Positions 1-10,930 of a stretch of 64,000 nucleotides of DNA are shown here, piece after piece. The translations under genes and the position numbers were made by a program. Source of the DNA: Crossaster papposus (Eukaryota; Echinodermata; Asteroidea; Velatida; Solasteridae); the NCBI GenBank assembly GCA_037893245.1, contig JBAIAA010000518.1, positions 558,001 through 622,000 of the forward strand. Direction: 5' to 3'. Numbering within the stretch: the first letter of the stretch is position 1; the number at the start of each line of letters is the position of its first letter. The notes under the pieces are model-generated. The model worked only from the letters and a program-made list of their open reading frames with translations, was not told the origin of the DNA and did no database searches.

Positions 1-87
1 CTCTATATCACTAAACATTTAAGTCCTTTTCCAAGTTTTGCCAAACATTATAACGCTATCCTTGTCGGTTGAATACTTTATTTACAG

Positions 88-3003
88 GTGAAGAGGACTC
101 TGTAGGCATGAAAGAAGCACAACTTGCAGGAAGCAGCACAACAACGACTGTCGGCAGCTCTGAATCGGCTGAGCCCGCTGCTGATAGATGTGAAGAAAAA
201 CTGAAGACACTGTATATGACCACAGGTAGATATTCACAAATGGTTAAATGGGTAGACGGTGACACCAAGAAGATTCTAATGCCAAAGCTAACGTTAGTTA
301 AGGCCGGTGGTAAGGAAGACAAAAAGGTAATATCGTATAATGATATGTTCCACGTAGAAACACGAGAGGGCGTTCCAATTAATTTGCATATTCTGGATGG
401 ACAAGATGACGAGCAAAAGTCCATTCTTTTGGAAAGCATTGCATATGATTGGGCAACTGGCTCCAATCTTACACTCAGTAACTTCAAACTTGTTACTTTC
501 CCGCAAAAGAAAGCCATTGAACAAGAGTCTGACCTTATTGACTCGATCTATGCTCAACTGTTGGGTCAAGACACAGATATTGACAGAGGTGATTTGGAGT
601 CATTTATTGACACCAACCCTCAAAAAGTGCTTGTCCTATGGGATGGATTTGATAAGTCAATCAGCAACCTTGATGAGAACAAAGTTAATTTGGTTCTCAA
701 ATTCCTCAATCGGATGGCAGCGAAGGGGATACGGGTACTTGTAACCACTCGTCACTCTCACGAATTCCTGAGCAGCAAAATGATCCAGGAACCTGTCACT
801 CAGGTGACAGCTTCAGAGGTCACTGAGGTCGAGATTGAAGCGCACTTGAAAGAAATTAACTCAGAGGAATCAAATGCTCAGAGGTTCTCTCTGACTGGGC
901 CAAGAGCTTGCAGCTGATTCCCTTATTGTGTTTATTCTCAAAACAATCACCACTATTTGACACACAATCACGCATACACGCTCAGGTAATAAAATACATA
1001 TTTACACAACATACAGATATGTCGCAAGGAGAAATATCCGACGTACTGATTTCCATTGGTAGGACTGCATTGGAGGGTCTGGTGTCTCCTCAGCAAAGGT
1101 TGACATTTCGGGAAGAAGAGTTTGAGAAAGGGGCTCTCGAGAAGGCCTTAGATGCAGGTCTCCTTACTCGTCGACGAGTGCCTATTGGTCAAAAATCGGT
1201 CAGCGACTGCATACAATTTAGTCACAAATCAACACAAGCATACTGTGCTGCTAAATACTGCCAGAGTTTACCAGACAAAGAGTTTCCGAAGGTTCTTGAT
1301 CAGATTGGCAACCCGTGTAATTTTCAGTATTTGTTGCGCTTCTGCTGCGGCGACAATGAGCAATGCTGCAAACATATATTGCGTATGCTGCACAAGAAGT
1401 CTACCAAAAGAAAGGAAGAGAAGGAATTGGCGTTACATTGCTACTTTGAAAGTCAGGCAACACATGTGATATCAGAAGATGTTGTCAAGTCATTCTTAAG
1501 TAGGTCTTTGTGGATAAATTACACAAGCCAGGACTCGTTGAAGTCGTTCATGTGGTTGCTGCAGCACGTTGCCGAGCAGACAGAGCTCTCGGGATACATC
1601 GATGAAATACGGCATGTTACCTTCTGGAGATGTGATCTGTCAAGGTTGGGTGGAGTCGTAGCTTCGCGTTTGGTCACAATGAAAAACCTGTCTTCAGTAA
1701 GCTTGGACCAATGCAAACTAACAGGTAATCAACTTGATCCAATTTTAGCACCACTTCAGACGGCGGGTAACTTAGATACACTGCGTCTTACTGATATCGA
1801 CTTAGGCGGCACTGTAAACGTATGGGCTGCCCAATTGCGATGTTTAAAAAACATGGAGTCACTATCTCTTTGTAAATGTAACCTAAAAACGGAAGATATG
1901 GAAAGTATTACATCTTATGGAAGTGAAATGACCAACTTAAAAAACCTTGATATTTCAGACAACAAGGAGTTGGGTGGTAAAGCAGGAACGTGGGCGGTTA
2001 GTTTGCGGACGATGACTCACCTGAAATCACTCGATTTGTCTTCATGTGACATAAATGCACAAGATGTACCACACATTGCATCATCAGTTGGAGCGATGCC
2101 CAACATTGCCGATCTTAAGCTTTCAGATAATGATTTCTTGGGTGGTAAAGCAGGAACGTGGGCGGATAGTTTGCAGACGATGACTCACCTGAAATCACTC
2201 GATTTATCTTCATGTGACATAAATGAACAAGACATACCACACATTGCATCATCAGTTGGAGCGATACCAAACTTGGCCGATCTTGACCTTTCATATAATG
2301 GCAAATTGGGTGGTAAAGCAGAAACGTGGGCGGCTAGTTTGCAGTCGATGATTCACATAAGGAAGCTTGATATGAGTGACTGTGACATTCACAGTCGCGA
2401 TGTAAAATACATCGCTAGATCAGCGAGTCGTATGGAGAATCTGGTGGATTGTGACTTCGATAGTTCCTTGGGGGATTTGGGTGTGGAGTTACGCGATGAC
2501 GATGATGGTAGCATGCTGATCATTAACGAGTTCTCGCTTACCGGCAAGGACATGGTGGATATTTTACAGTCATTCAGTAATCGGAGAGAGTTGGTTGGTT
2601 TGATGCTTGATGACATTAATAGTCTGGGTGGTTCCGCGGGTTTATGGGCCCCACCCTTACAAAACATGAAGCACCTGAATCAGATCGAATTAACAAGCTG
2701 CTCATTGAAGAGCACTGATATGGAACACATTGCTGCAGCAGTAAGTCAAATGTCAAACATGAAATCCCTCAACCTCGAGGGAAATAGTTCTTTGAGTGGC
2801 TCTGCAGAATCATGGGCTCCCAGTCTGAAACAGATGAAGCATGTAAAAAGCCTGGAATTGGGCAGATGTGCTCTGACAAAAGAAGATAAGAAACACATAT
2901 CTGGAGCATGGAAAGGTGATGTTAATTTCAGGCGTGATCGGGGTATGAGACAAATGGATCGGCGTATAAGAAAAATGAAACGGCGTATGAGAAAAATGTA
3001 TTC

Positions 3004-3045
<42 letters not shown>

Positions 3046-3184
3046 TTGTGGGAGTTTGAAATACGAGTCACATGAATCGACCACTGGACCAAGTCATAAA
3101 TCACCTGGATCGAGTCGGGCCAAAGACACCAGTAAGGTCGAGAGCCACGAGTCATCTAGTTCGAGACGCACGAATCTGTCTTAG
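88..3184 (+). CDS. NACHT-LRR receptor (NLR-like), copy 1, 5' incomplete and frameshifted
   Basis: Large exon of a NOD-like immune receptor, a cytosolic sensor family in which NACHT drives ATP-dependent oligomerisation. It starts after an acceptor (TTTACAG, ending at 87); the 5' exon lies outside the window. A Ser/Thr-rich linker is followed by NACHT. The Walker A position (396-422) reads DGQDDEQKS, so the GxxGxGKS glycines are missing, while Walker B (KVLVLWDGFD, from 624) and the RVLVTTR strand look normal. The frame changes by one base near 885-896: the first frame runs to 917 and the second continues as SDWAKSLQLIPLL and onward. About ten leucine-rich repeats follow (about 1650-2890), then a basic stretch, a Ser-Glu run (3004-3045) and a Ser-rich tail ending at 3184. 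It may be a pseudogene, or the frameshift may be a sequencing error. Confidence 0.85.
1973..2476 (+). repeat. 168-bp LRR coding repeat, three units (copy 1)
   Basis: Units begin at 1973, 2141 and 2309 with GGTGGTAAAGCAG. Each encodes 56 residues: LGGKAGTWA, then LKSLDLSSCDIN, then an IASSVGAMPN-type segment. The first two units differ at only a few bases; the third diverges in its second half. The same repeats sit at 24784-25287 in copy 2. Confidence 0.85.
3004..3045 (+). repeat. GAGTGA microsatellite coding Ser-Glu repeat
   Basis: Seven GAGTGA units read as alternating Ser and Glu in the NLR tail. The copy at 25815-25856 is identical. The unit is 6 bp, so length changes keep the frame. Confidence 0.9.
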
Positions 3185-3310
3185 ACCCACATGGGGTAGA
3201 TGTACAGAATCAAATTGCTCAGCAACGGAGAGTGACATTATCTGGACAACAGAGAGGGGATGAGAGTCACAGTTCTGCCATAGTATCCCAGCAGTCCACT
3301 GCACTCTTAC
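3163..3310 (+). repeat. 148-bp fragment of the Death-gene linker exon in the NLR 3' end (copy 1)
   Basis: Identical to 21251-21398 in the linker exon of the Ubl-Death-Death gene. In that exon it is read as ETHESVLDPHGVD and so on. Here it is entered in another frame and gives RTNLS and the stop at 3184. DNA after the fragment, read in the exon's frame, resembles the NLR tail before it (both contain HKSPGSS), so the fragment seems to have landed inside a longer tail and shifted its frame. Confidence 0.9.
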
Positions 3311-3491
3311 TACACAAATCCGAAATCACGGCCGAGTCACTTGAATCGACTCCTGAGCCAATTCATAAGTCACCTGGTTCAAGTCACCCCCAAGTCACGA
3401 GCGAGGTCACAAGACGAGGCACAAAGTGTCACATTATGTGATCTGTCAGTTTTTATTGTAGACGAGTTTGTACAAGTTGTTCCTTTAAATT

Positions 3492-3497
3492 AATAAA
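3492..3497 (+). other. Polyadenylation signal of NLR copy 1
   Basis: AATAAA about 310 bp after the stop, in an AT-rich context. The DNA from 3185 to here would be 3' UTR. Confidence 0.55.
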
Positions 3498-4299
3498 GTT
3501 TAATTTAAAGACCAGTGTGTGCATATGTTTTTATTTCCCTCATCTTGACTGGTTAATAGTTTAGGCCTAGTGAATATTCAAGACTAACCTATACATGTAT
3601 ATATATATAGTTACTACATGTATTATTATTTTACTCAGTTAAGAGAGCGTAACGGCGGGTGGTTGATTGTATGTGCGTTAACACTGGAAAGTGCCTATTG
3701 TTGGTTAATACAAACTGTCACAGTACCCATCGATGCCCACAGTGTTTTGTTTTATCATGAACATCAATGACAATAGGTTCGTCGATTTAATATTCAACTT
3801 TGGCATTCTGTAACCTTTCATAGCAATAATTGTTGATTATACAATTCGAACTAATCAAACTAAAAATACACTTCATTGTGTTAAATATAGTGATTTCATA
3901 TTGTGTACAGTGAACAAACGTTGTTTTTTTTATTTAAGCTGTTAACGTTGTATACATGTGGGGATTTAAAGGACTTCCTTTGCGGATGCTAATTACCATA
4001 AAATATGTATGTGAATATATTTCAATATTGGACCTGCTACTTATATTTTATTGGTTACGATGTTATATTAATCGTAAAGTACATGGTCACTATAGGAAAT
4101 CGATAACAAGTTCAAATTCATACGAGATGTTTGAATTCTGTATTAAATAGTTTATTTTCATAAGCAACATCGATTGCAAAATCTATATATCTGAATACAA
4201 AAGTTATTTGGAGGAAGTTGTACGGGGAGAGGTAAAAAAAGAGGTAAATCATGTGTCTTGAAGTCACGTGGTGGGCGTTTGGGAACGTGTTCTTTGAAG
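3498..4299. other. Intergenic, nothing recognised (also 26309-27110)
   Basis: AT-rich DNA with a TA microsatellite near 3597. Small open frames here lack splice signals, protein-like composition and any recognisable motif, so no gene is called. Confidence 0.6.
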
Positions 4300-4640
4300 T
4301 TAAAGATAGGATACACCATCGGTGATTGCTTGAATTATATCATGAATGGGTGGATTTTGGGGGTTGTACTTTATAGTAGTTATCGTTTAACTTACCTGTC
4401 TAAAGTTTTACAATCATGGATGCCAAGAAAAACAAAACAAAAGGCGTTCGTTTTCAACCGGTGTCAGGTAGTGGTTCTTGTGTTTTAGTTTTTTATTTCG
4501 CGCCGGCGATCTTACATTTATTTTTTATATAAAACTCAGTTTTTCGTAATAATTACAGGATATCTAGCGCAATCCGTTTGCTGGATGCCTACAATCATTA
4601 TTTACTTTCAAATAGGTAAGATATTTCATAATATAATTCG
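4300..4640 (+). mobile_element. TTAAAGGTAG-family MITE, one end lost (also 27111-27451)
   Basis: Begins TTAAAGATAGGATACACCAT and contains GATATCTAGCGCAATC, the internal sequence shared with 32171-32304, 40723-40972, 45431-45840 and 47235-47363. The right terminus is missing. Confidence 0.65.
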
Positions 4641-4942
4641 GAAGTGACAAGTTACCCTAGCCCTACAAAATAGGCTGTAAATGTAATAGTTATTTTGCCT
4701 ATTGTCTTATCTTGTCGCTGTTACAGCTAATTAGGGTACAGCCCTATTTGTAGGGCTAAGGTTTAACAACCAGTACGACTAAACATTTTTCGGGGTCACT
4801 CATCCTAGTCTTCCACCTTGTTATCCTCCGAAGGATCGTCAAAAGTTCTCGTGGGCCTCGGGAGAATCACTAGCGGTCGATTTCAGCACCAAAACTGCCC
4901 CTGAAAACAGCCGAGTTTGTCAATGTCAGTCAGTTTCCCTGT

Positions 4943-5422
4943 AGGGTGCACCAGCCTAATTCAAGCCCCATTGAAAACCGTGTAAAATCAACAAAGTTTC
5001 ATGCACACCGACATCACTGGGGTTTCTCAAACAACAATCGGATTATTGTCTTGGTCTTTATCTTTCCATTTCTTTTCAATTTTTAGTAGGTTAGCCGATT
5101 ACATTTTTTAATATTCACACCAAAAGAAACTCACCTTCCGAAAAGTGATACTTCCCGAGCCTGCAAGCAGCCATTTTACAAATGGCACCCCTCCACATTC
5201 TAGGGAAATTAGGACCCATTTTTCAACCGTAATTTTGTCAAGTCTGCCTTCAGATTGAAGCTCAAAAACCAGGGAGTTGATCCTATGCTATATTTACACA
5301 ATCCCACCATTTCTTTCACCAAACGGCATCCGTTTTCAAAAGAAATTGTGGGGGGCACATTTCATGCTAATGAGTTGGCGGAGAAATTCTCCCTTCAATA
5401 AGCAATTAGGGTAGTGCACCCT
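4943..5422. mobile_element. 480-bp MITE with AGGGTGCAC ends (copy 1)
   Basis: Left end AGGGTGCACCAGCCTAAT, right end ATTAGGGTAGTGCACCCT, so the ends are inverted repeats. The same element is at 27754-28233 and a diverged one at 13966-14460. No coding sequence is seen. Confidence 0.7.
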
Positions 5423-5951
5423 CAATGTTTTTCTAAAGCCCACGTGTTTGGGGGTCAGGGGGCAAATGAGGACTATGGCGCGCATGCTCAGGAGGCGGGT
5501 CATACCAATTGTATAACAAAAGGGGTGCTTCCCACATTACTGTGATTACCGTTCTGACTACATTTATATTAGTATTGTTGTAGTATATATTGTTTTCTTT
5601 CAAACATCTAAGGTTAAAGATAAAGACATTGCAGTGGTAGGGGGATTTGATTGTGTTTGTTTTATTTTACCAGTTATCTAAGAACTGTACATTATGTTCA
5701 CCCTGTACATTATGCTGTATATCCTGGCAAACTATATACTTAAAATTAAAAAAAAATACTGTTAAGAAAATGGATGATTCTTTTTATTTGTAGTTACTAC
5801 CAAGCCAATGAAAACTTGTATCCCCACAATGCCGCTTCCCAGGTTCGTAAAAATCGGGCGTGATCCTTGGCCACATGGCATTCTGGTGTTTATTACTTCT
5901 GACTAGCGCCCTCGAACAAAGATACTGAAAATTTGGGAGACCGCCAACATA

Positions 5952-6402
5952 CAGGGTGGTCCAAAAAAAACTATACCCAACTTTGGAGGCCATTTTCTCC
6001 TAGATGATAAAATATTTTAGTAATTTGGTTTTCATATTATTAAAGCATATATCGTTGAGCATTATTGGTGAAAATAGGGAAGATATTACATTAATATTTT
6101 TGGAGATATTCCTATTTTTAGCGAGTATGTGTAAAAATGGCTTTTCCACGGGAGCTGTCAATGCATCAACATGTTTGAATATGATATGACACAATAATGT
6201 AATGACGCGATAGTCCTTTGACAAATGTTTTTGCGAGAGCTTCTTTTATTTACATTAAAATGGATAAATAATACTTTTAAATAATACAATATTGCTCAAC
6301 GATATATGCTTTAATAATATCCAAATCAAATTACTAAAATATTTTATTATCCAGGAGAAAATGGCCTCCAAAGTTGGGTATAGTTTTTTTTGGACCACCC
6401 TG
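5952..6402. mobile_element. Mariner-like MITE inserted only in copy 1
   Basis: Terminal inverted repeats of about 115 bp begin CAGGGTGGTCCAAAAAAA and end with the complement. They are flanked by TA on both sides (5950-5951, 6403-6404), the Tc1/mariner target duplication. Copy 2 shows the empty site near 28784. Open frames inside are by-products of the palindrome. Confidence 0.85.
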
Positions 6403-6415
6403 TAGGGCAAAATAG

Positions 6416-6482
6416 CTCAGTTGGTAGCTAGCGCCGGTCCAGTATTCCGGAGGTCGCTGGTTCAAGTCCCGCCTTGCCGATT
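6416..6482 (+). mobile_element. tRNA-derived SINE head
   Basis: Contains the A box (TAGCTCAGTTGG) and B box (GGTTCAAGTCC) of RNA polymerase III, followed by GATTTCTTTGTTCACTTT. The same unit occurs at 28788-28860 and 51690-51750. An extra CTA after the A box and a poor anticodon stem argue against a working tRNA. Confidence 0.6.
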
Positions 6483-6670
6483 TCTTTGTTCACTTTGACA
6501 TTGATGCAAACTTACCTAATCAGTTTTGCTTGTGGTTTATTCGTGTATTTTAATTCTCATGAGTTAAATTTAATAAATTATTTTCTTAAAACTATTTTCT
6601 AATACACGCCATACCATTTTCCACCCAACTCATTTGAGTGGAAAAGCAATACATTATACTTTTTCCTTTT

Positions 6671-6921
6671 TTAACCAGTTTGCGCTGGGATTATTTGACA
6701 TTGACCAAGCCCAGAAGCGTTTTTTTTCTTCACGAAATTCGATCCGAGGCAGGTTCAGGTTGATATCAGTGAGAAGCACTCCCGGCCTCGCTTGCTGCGC
6801 GAATCGGTCGCTGACAAATATTTCCGGCCTTTCTCGTGACGTGTTTATCCGTCACCCGTTTTGAATTCTGGAAAAACTTTGCGTGTATATATATACCTGT
6901 CCTTCGACGCAAACTGGTTAA
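6671..6921. mobile_element. TTAACCAGTT-family MITE (copy 1)
   Basis: Begins TTAACCAGTTTGCGC and ends in GACGCAAACTGGTTAA. The paralogous site in copy 2 is 29038-29278. Other members are at 42112-42354 and 42773-43012. Confidence 0.7.
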
Positions 6922-7845
6922 ATTGTCTAGAAAAACAAAATGGCTGGCCTATTCTAATGTACACGAATTGTACAAAAAACAACCGAAACGTCCCATTTTA
7001 AGTACCTTGCGATCAGGAAAACTAGTTTGGATGGACGGGGAATTTTTCTAGATAAAAAAACGATACAAGTTCAGTCGATTCGGTCCAGTATTTGTCATTC
7101 CAGCAGATTCCAGGACCTTTTTTTTTATGAAAACCCTATGAAAACCCTTTATGTTCTAAACAAAAACGTGAAAAGTACAATAAGTTTTCCTTTCACGTAT
7201 TTAAAATGTGATAATGGGGCCCATTTTTTACTCTTTACGTTTTTAATTCTAACAAAAGGTTTCCATTTCTTTGGGCCTCACAGTTTAGCGAGATGTCACT
7301 GTTGACTTGGAGTTGAACTGGGCCTATTTTCTTGGCGCTGCTAACCATGGAATTCCGCGCTCACCCTGTTAGCACAGAATCCTTAGTTACGGGATGTACG
7401 CATGCTCAGAAGCCAAAATTCCTTGCTAACGCGTGAAATACGCTTACGGAATTTTGTGCTACAGTAAGCAGGGATTTTTACGTTAACCGTAAGCAGAGCC
7501 AAGAAATTGGGCCCTGTTCACACGTTATGCCACACTGTCTCGACGGGCTTCGCTTCACAGCCAGACGCAAGCTATCAAAATAAAAACAGAAATCAAGGAT
7601 GTCAAATTAACTGCAATCGTCCCCTGATTTCTTCATTTTTACTATTAACCCTCGCTGGTAAAAGCCCATCAAACCCCAACTGCAGAGTTTGCTACCAGGT
7701 TTTGGCAGGTTTGCTACCAAACATTAGCATCATGTTGTAGGACTCAGTACAAAAGGCCCAGGGATCGGAGACCCTGTCGAATACTGTGAGTTCAGGGCAG
7801 AAAGGCATTGGAGCTTGGGGAATGCACAGGCATTCATTCGTGGGT
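6922..7845. other. Intergenic, nothing recognised (counterpart 29279-30299)
   Basis: Non-repetitive DNA shared with copy 2 at about 90% identity with many small indels. No splice-bounded coding frame is visible. Confidence 0.6.
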
Positions 7846-8167
7846 GAGCTCTATGGGCGGCCAAAAGGGCCAAAATCAAAAATATGTTCACAAAGGACAA
7901 AACAATAGACAAAGAACAAAATGGCAAGAGGACAAATTTACAAAAGGACAAAATTCAAATAAAAAAGGACAAAGCTGCAAGAGGACAAATTTGCAAAAAT
8001 ACAAACTTCAAATCAAACAAAGGACAAAACGGGAAGAGGACAACATTACAGAATTACATAATAAAAAGCAAACAAAGGACAAATCGACAAAAGGACAAAG
8101 TTACAAACAGACAAAGTCAAAATCAAACAAAGGACAAACGGCAAAAAGACATTCAAACAGTTCAAAA

Positions 8168-8420
8168 GGACGTCCATATATACACGCAAAGGACGTTTTC
8201 ACAAAAGGACGTCCATATACACGCAAAGGACGTTTTCACAAAAGGACGTCCATATACACGCAAAGGACGTTTTCACGAAAGGACGTCCATATACACGCAA
8301 AGGACGTTTTCACAAAAGGACGTCCAAATACACGCAAAGGACGTTTTCACAAAAGGACGTCCATATACACGCAAAGGACGTTTTCACGAAAGGACGTCCA
8401 TATACACGCAAAGGACGTTT
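8168..8420. repeat. Minisatellite with GGACGTCC and GGACGTTTTCAC motifs
   Basis: Units of roughly 37 bp alternate GGACGTCCATATACACGC with AAAGGACGTTTTCAC. The same unit appears inverted at 10498-10735 and as one fragment near 9445-9470. It makes spurious open frames in several phases. Confidence 0.9.
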
Positions 8421-8429
8421 TTGCGATTA

Positions 8430-9202
8430 TACTTTAACATCCTTACTTCAATAACATTTTCTAAAGCATGTAAGTGACTAAATAATTATGAAAATATAGT
8501 AATGGTCCAAAATGACTACAATTATACCCTATCATTTGCACGCATTTACCGTGTCTCCAGATATCATCAAGTAGTCAGTATTGACGTGCTTTAAATTCAC
8601 CAAGTTGTTTACTGGCACAGTTATCCTATTAAAACCTTATGGAAAATCATATGAAAAATAATAAAATTGTGATATTTAGCCCAGCAAACAAAAACTAGGA
8701 GAAAAAGATGTGTCCCTAAATTGGGCTAACAAGTAGGTGAAGGGTTGCCTAAGGTAAGAGACGTGAACAAGTTCAAGGAAACCCCCCAAAATTAAAGATT
8801 TATGTTGCTAACAATAATCCTATCTACGTTAAAATGTATTTTGGGGATTTCCTTGAACTTTTTCAAGTCTTCCATGTTAGGCAACCCTTTAACTACTTTT
8901 TAGCCCAATTTATAGACACACCTTTACCCCCAGTTTTTGTTTGCTGGGCTAAATATCACAATGTTATTATTGTTCATATGATTTTTCATAAGGTTTTAAT
9001 ATGATAACTGTGCCAGTAAGCAACTTGGTGAATTTGAAGCTCACCAATACTGACTACTTGATGATATCTGGAGACAGTGTAATGTGCGCACATTTATAGG
9101 GTCACAAAGTTGTCATTTTGGATAATTACTATGTTCTCATAATTATTCAGTCACTTATATGCTTTAGCAAATGTTATTGAAGTAAGGATATGTAAGTAGA
9201 AT
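8430..9202. mobile_element. Nested 770-bp imperfect palindrome
   Basis: The left half from CATCCTTACTTCAATAACAT is matched in inverse by ATGTTATTGAAGTAAGGAT near 9170-9190. Pairing continues inward to TAGCCCAGCAAACAAAAAC and its complement near 8930. It interrupts the minisatellite, so it looks like a MITE nested in the larger element. Confidence 0.75.
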
Positions 9203-9490
9203 CACTAAAATAATCTTTTCAAAAAATAAAAATAAAATATATACCCAAATATGGGAATAAACATATTACACGGCAGGGATTAACGATTTATGCAAAATAG
9301 ACATATTTCCACCACTTGGATTTTTGTAGATTTTTAGTATGTAATTCTAGGGACCTTATAGAAGTGCACTGTGGTGAAAAACAATTTGTTGCAATTTGTT
9401 TGAGGTCAAAACTTATTTTTCCTGGACTAGAAAGGACTAATATACACACACGCAAAGGACGTTTTCACAAAAGGGCAATCTTTTTTTTAA

Positions 9491-10491
9491 CTTAACTAAT
9501 GTTCAACGCTGGGGGCGCTTCTTCCGATGTCCACTTCTGAAGTAAAAAATCATTGATCTGGATAGGATCATAATAGACTGGATAGGACACCGCGTATCTG
9601 TTTGTGTACGAACGCGTGATCTGAAACAATGGCGGTGCGCTTTCTGCAGTAGGGTAAACGCGGCATGTGTATTCACTCTGTAGTTATTGAGTTTATCGGA
9701 TTTTTATTCATATGGGGGTATGAAGAATTTAAGCGCTCTGCCAATAAAATCATTAAAAAACATTAGATTAACTAACGAATAACGATAGGGATTCATCTTT
9801 TCACACTTTCTTGATATGTAGGCCTACTATTTTTTCCTACGTAATGTACAGCCTACATTTTTGAATGAATATCATTTTCCTTAGGCCCTTCAGTGAAATT
9901 GATTTCCAGTATATTGCTCTTTCATTTTATCACCCCTGTAGGCCATATAATAGTTCAGTTGGAGACAGACACAGAGTGAATTTATATGGTCGTATTGAAT
10001 TTCTAAAATGACATGAAACACTCATAGGGCCTATAACCAAGAAAGAACTAAATTGAACCTCACAAAAAATTATATTTGTATTTTAAATGCAAAACAAATT
10101 TATTACGAAAAAAACTTAAAAACAAGTACTTTTTTGTATTCGTGTTGCTCTCCTTATCATACCAACTTATATCACATTATATCACATTTGTATATATAAG
10201 AAAATGAATGTGAATAAATATAACTTCCGATACACATAAGTCAAAAAGAAATTATTTCTGAAAATATTTTGGAAAGAAACATGAAAGTGCATCTATTGTT
10301 GGTCCACATAAAAACAAATGACACCATTTAAAAACCTAATTTCAAATTACTTTCAAACTGTGGACAGCTGCAAAAAAAGTACGGTGGTACAGTATAACGC
10401 AGTAAGTACGATCTAGCGAACCGCGCCGTCCGATCCAGCGCACAGCGGACGTCTGAAGAAGCGCCCCCAGCGTTCGACAATAGTTAGGTAA
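9491..10491. mobile_element. Nested 1-kb inverted-repeat element
   Basis: Ends carry CGCTGGGGGCGCTTCTTC on the left (from about 9507) and its complement GAAGAAGCGCCCCCAGCG on the right. The interior is AT-rich with no coding frame. Confidence 0.65.
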
Positions 10492-10497
10492 AGAAAA

Positions 10498-10735
10498 GTT
10501 TGTCCTTTTGTGAAAACGTCCTTTTGTGGAAACGTCCTATTGCGTGTGTATGGACGTCCTTTTGTGAAAACGTCCTATTGCGTGTGTATGGACGTCCTTT
10601 TGTGAAAACGTCCTTTGCGTGTGTGTATGGACGTCCTTTCGTGAAAACGTCCTTTGCGTGTGTATGAACGTCCTGTGACTACGTCCTTTGCGTGTGTATG
10701 GACGTCCTTTCGTGAAAACGTCCTTTTGACATGTT
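10498..10735. repeat. Inverted block of the GGACGT minisatellite
   Basis: Repeats of GTCCTTTTGTGAAAACG and GTGTGTATGGACGTCC, the reverse complement of 8168-8420. Confidence 0.9.
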
Positions 10736-10748
10736 TGAATGATTGTAG

Positions 10749-10921
10749 GTCAACTCGCCCCCTGACCGACTCGCCCCTTACCTACTCGCCCCTTACCAAC
10801 TCGCCCCCTGACCGACTCGCCCCCTGACCGACTCGCCCCTTACTAACTCGCCCCCTGACCGACTCGCCCCCTGGCCGACTCGCCTCCTGACCGACTCGCC
10901 CCCTGACCGACTCGCCCCCTC
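10749..10921. repeat. GAGTCGG minisatellite, first block
   Basis: Units of about 15 bp, CTCGCCCCCTGACCGA, on this strand. The reverse orientation dominates at 12162-12337. Confidence 0.9.
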
Positions 10922-10930
10922 GTTTGATTT

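Larger units (their letters stand above)
1..5449. repeat. Segmental duplication, copy 1, identical core
   Basis: This stretch matches 22812-28260 without a difference that I could find, at a constant offset of 22,811 bp. It covers the NLR exon, its 3' end, a MITE and intergenic DNA, so identity is not explained by selection on coding sequence. The identical block ends at 5449, where copy 1 reads TTTGGGGG and copy 2 TTTTTGGGG. Beyond it the copies differ about every 10 to 15 bases. The left limit lies outside the window. A recent gene conversion, a recent duplication or an assembly artefact would all give this picture. Confidence 0.95.

Noticed and set aside
3956..4488. Small frames downstream of the NLR, present in both copies
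   Set aside because: Their sharing only reflects the identical duplication; composition is random and one overlaps a MITE.
8168..8420. CRISPR-like spaced repeats
   Set aside because: Units and spacers both repeat, the genome is eukaryotic, and no cas-like gene is present; it is a minisatellite.
7808..8477. Two long overlapping Lys/Arg-rich open frames of about 200 codons
   Set aside because: They are produced by the AAAGGACAAA and GGACGT repeats of a transposon end, lack splice signals, and have mirror images at the other end.
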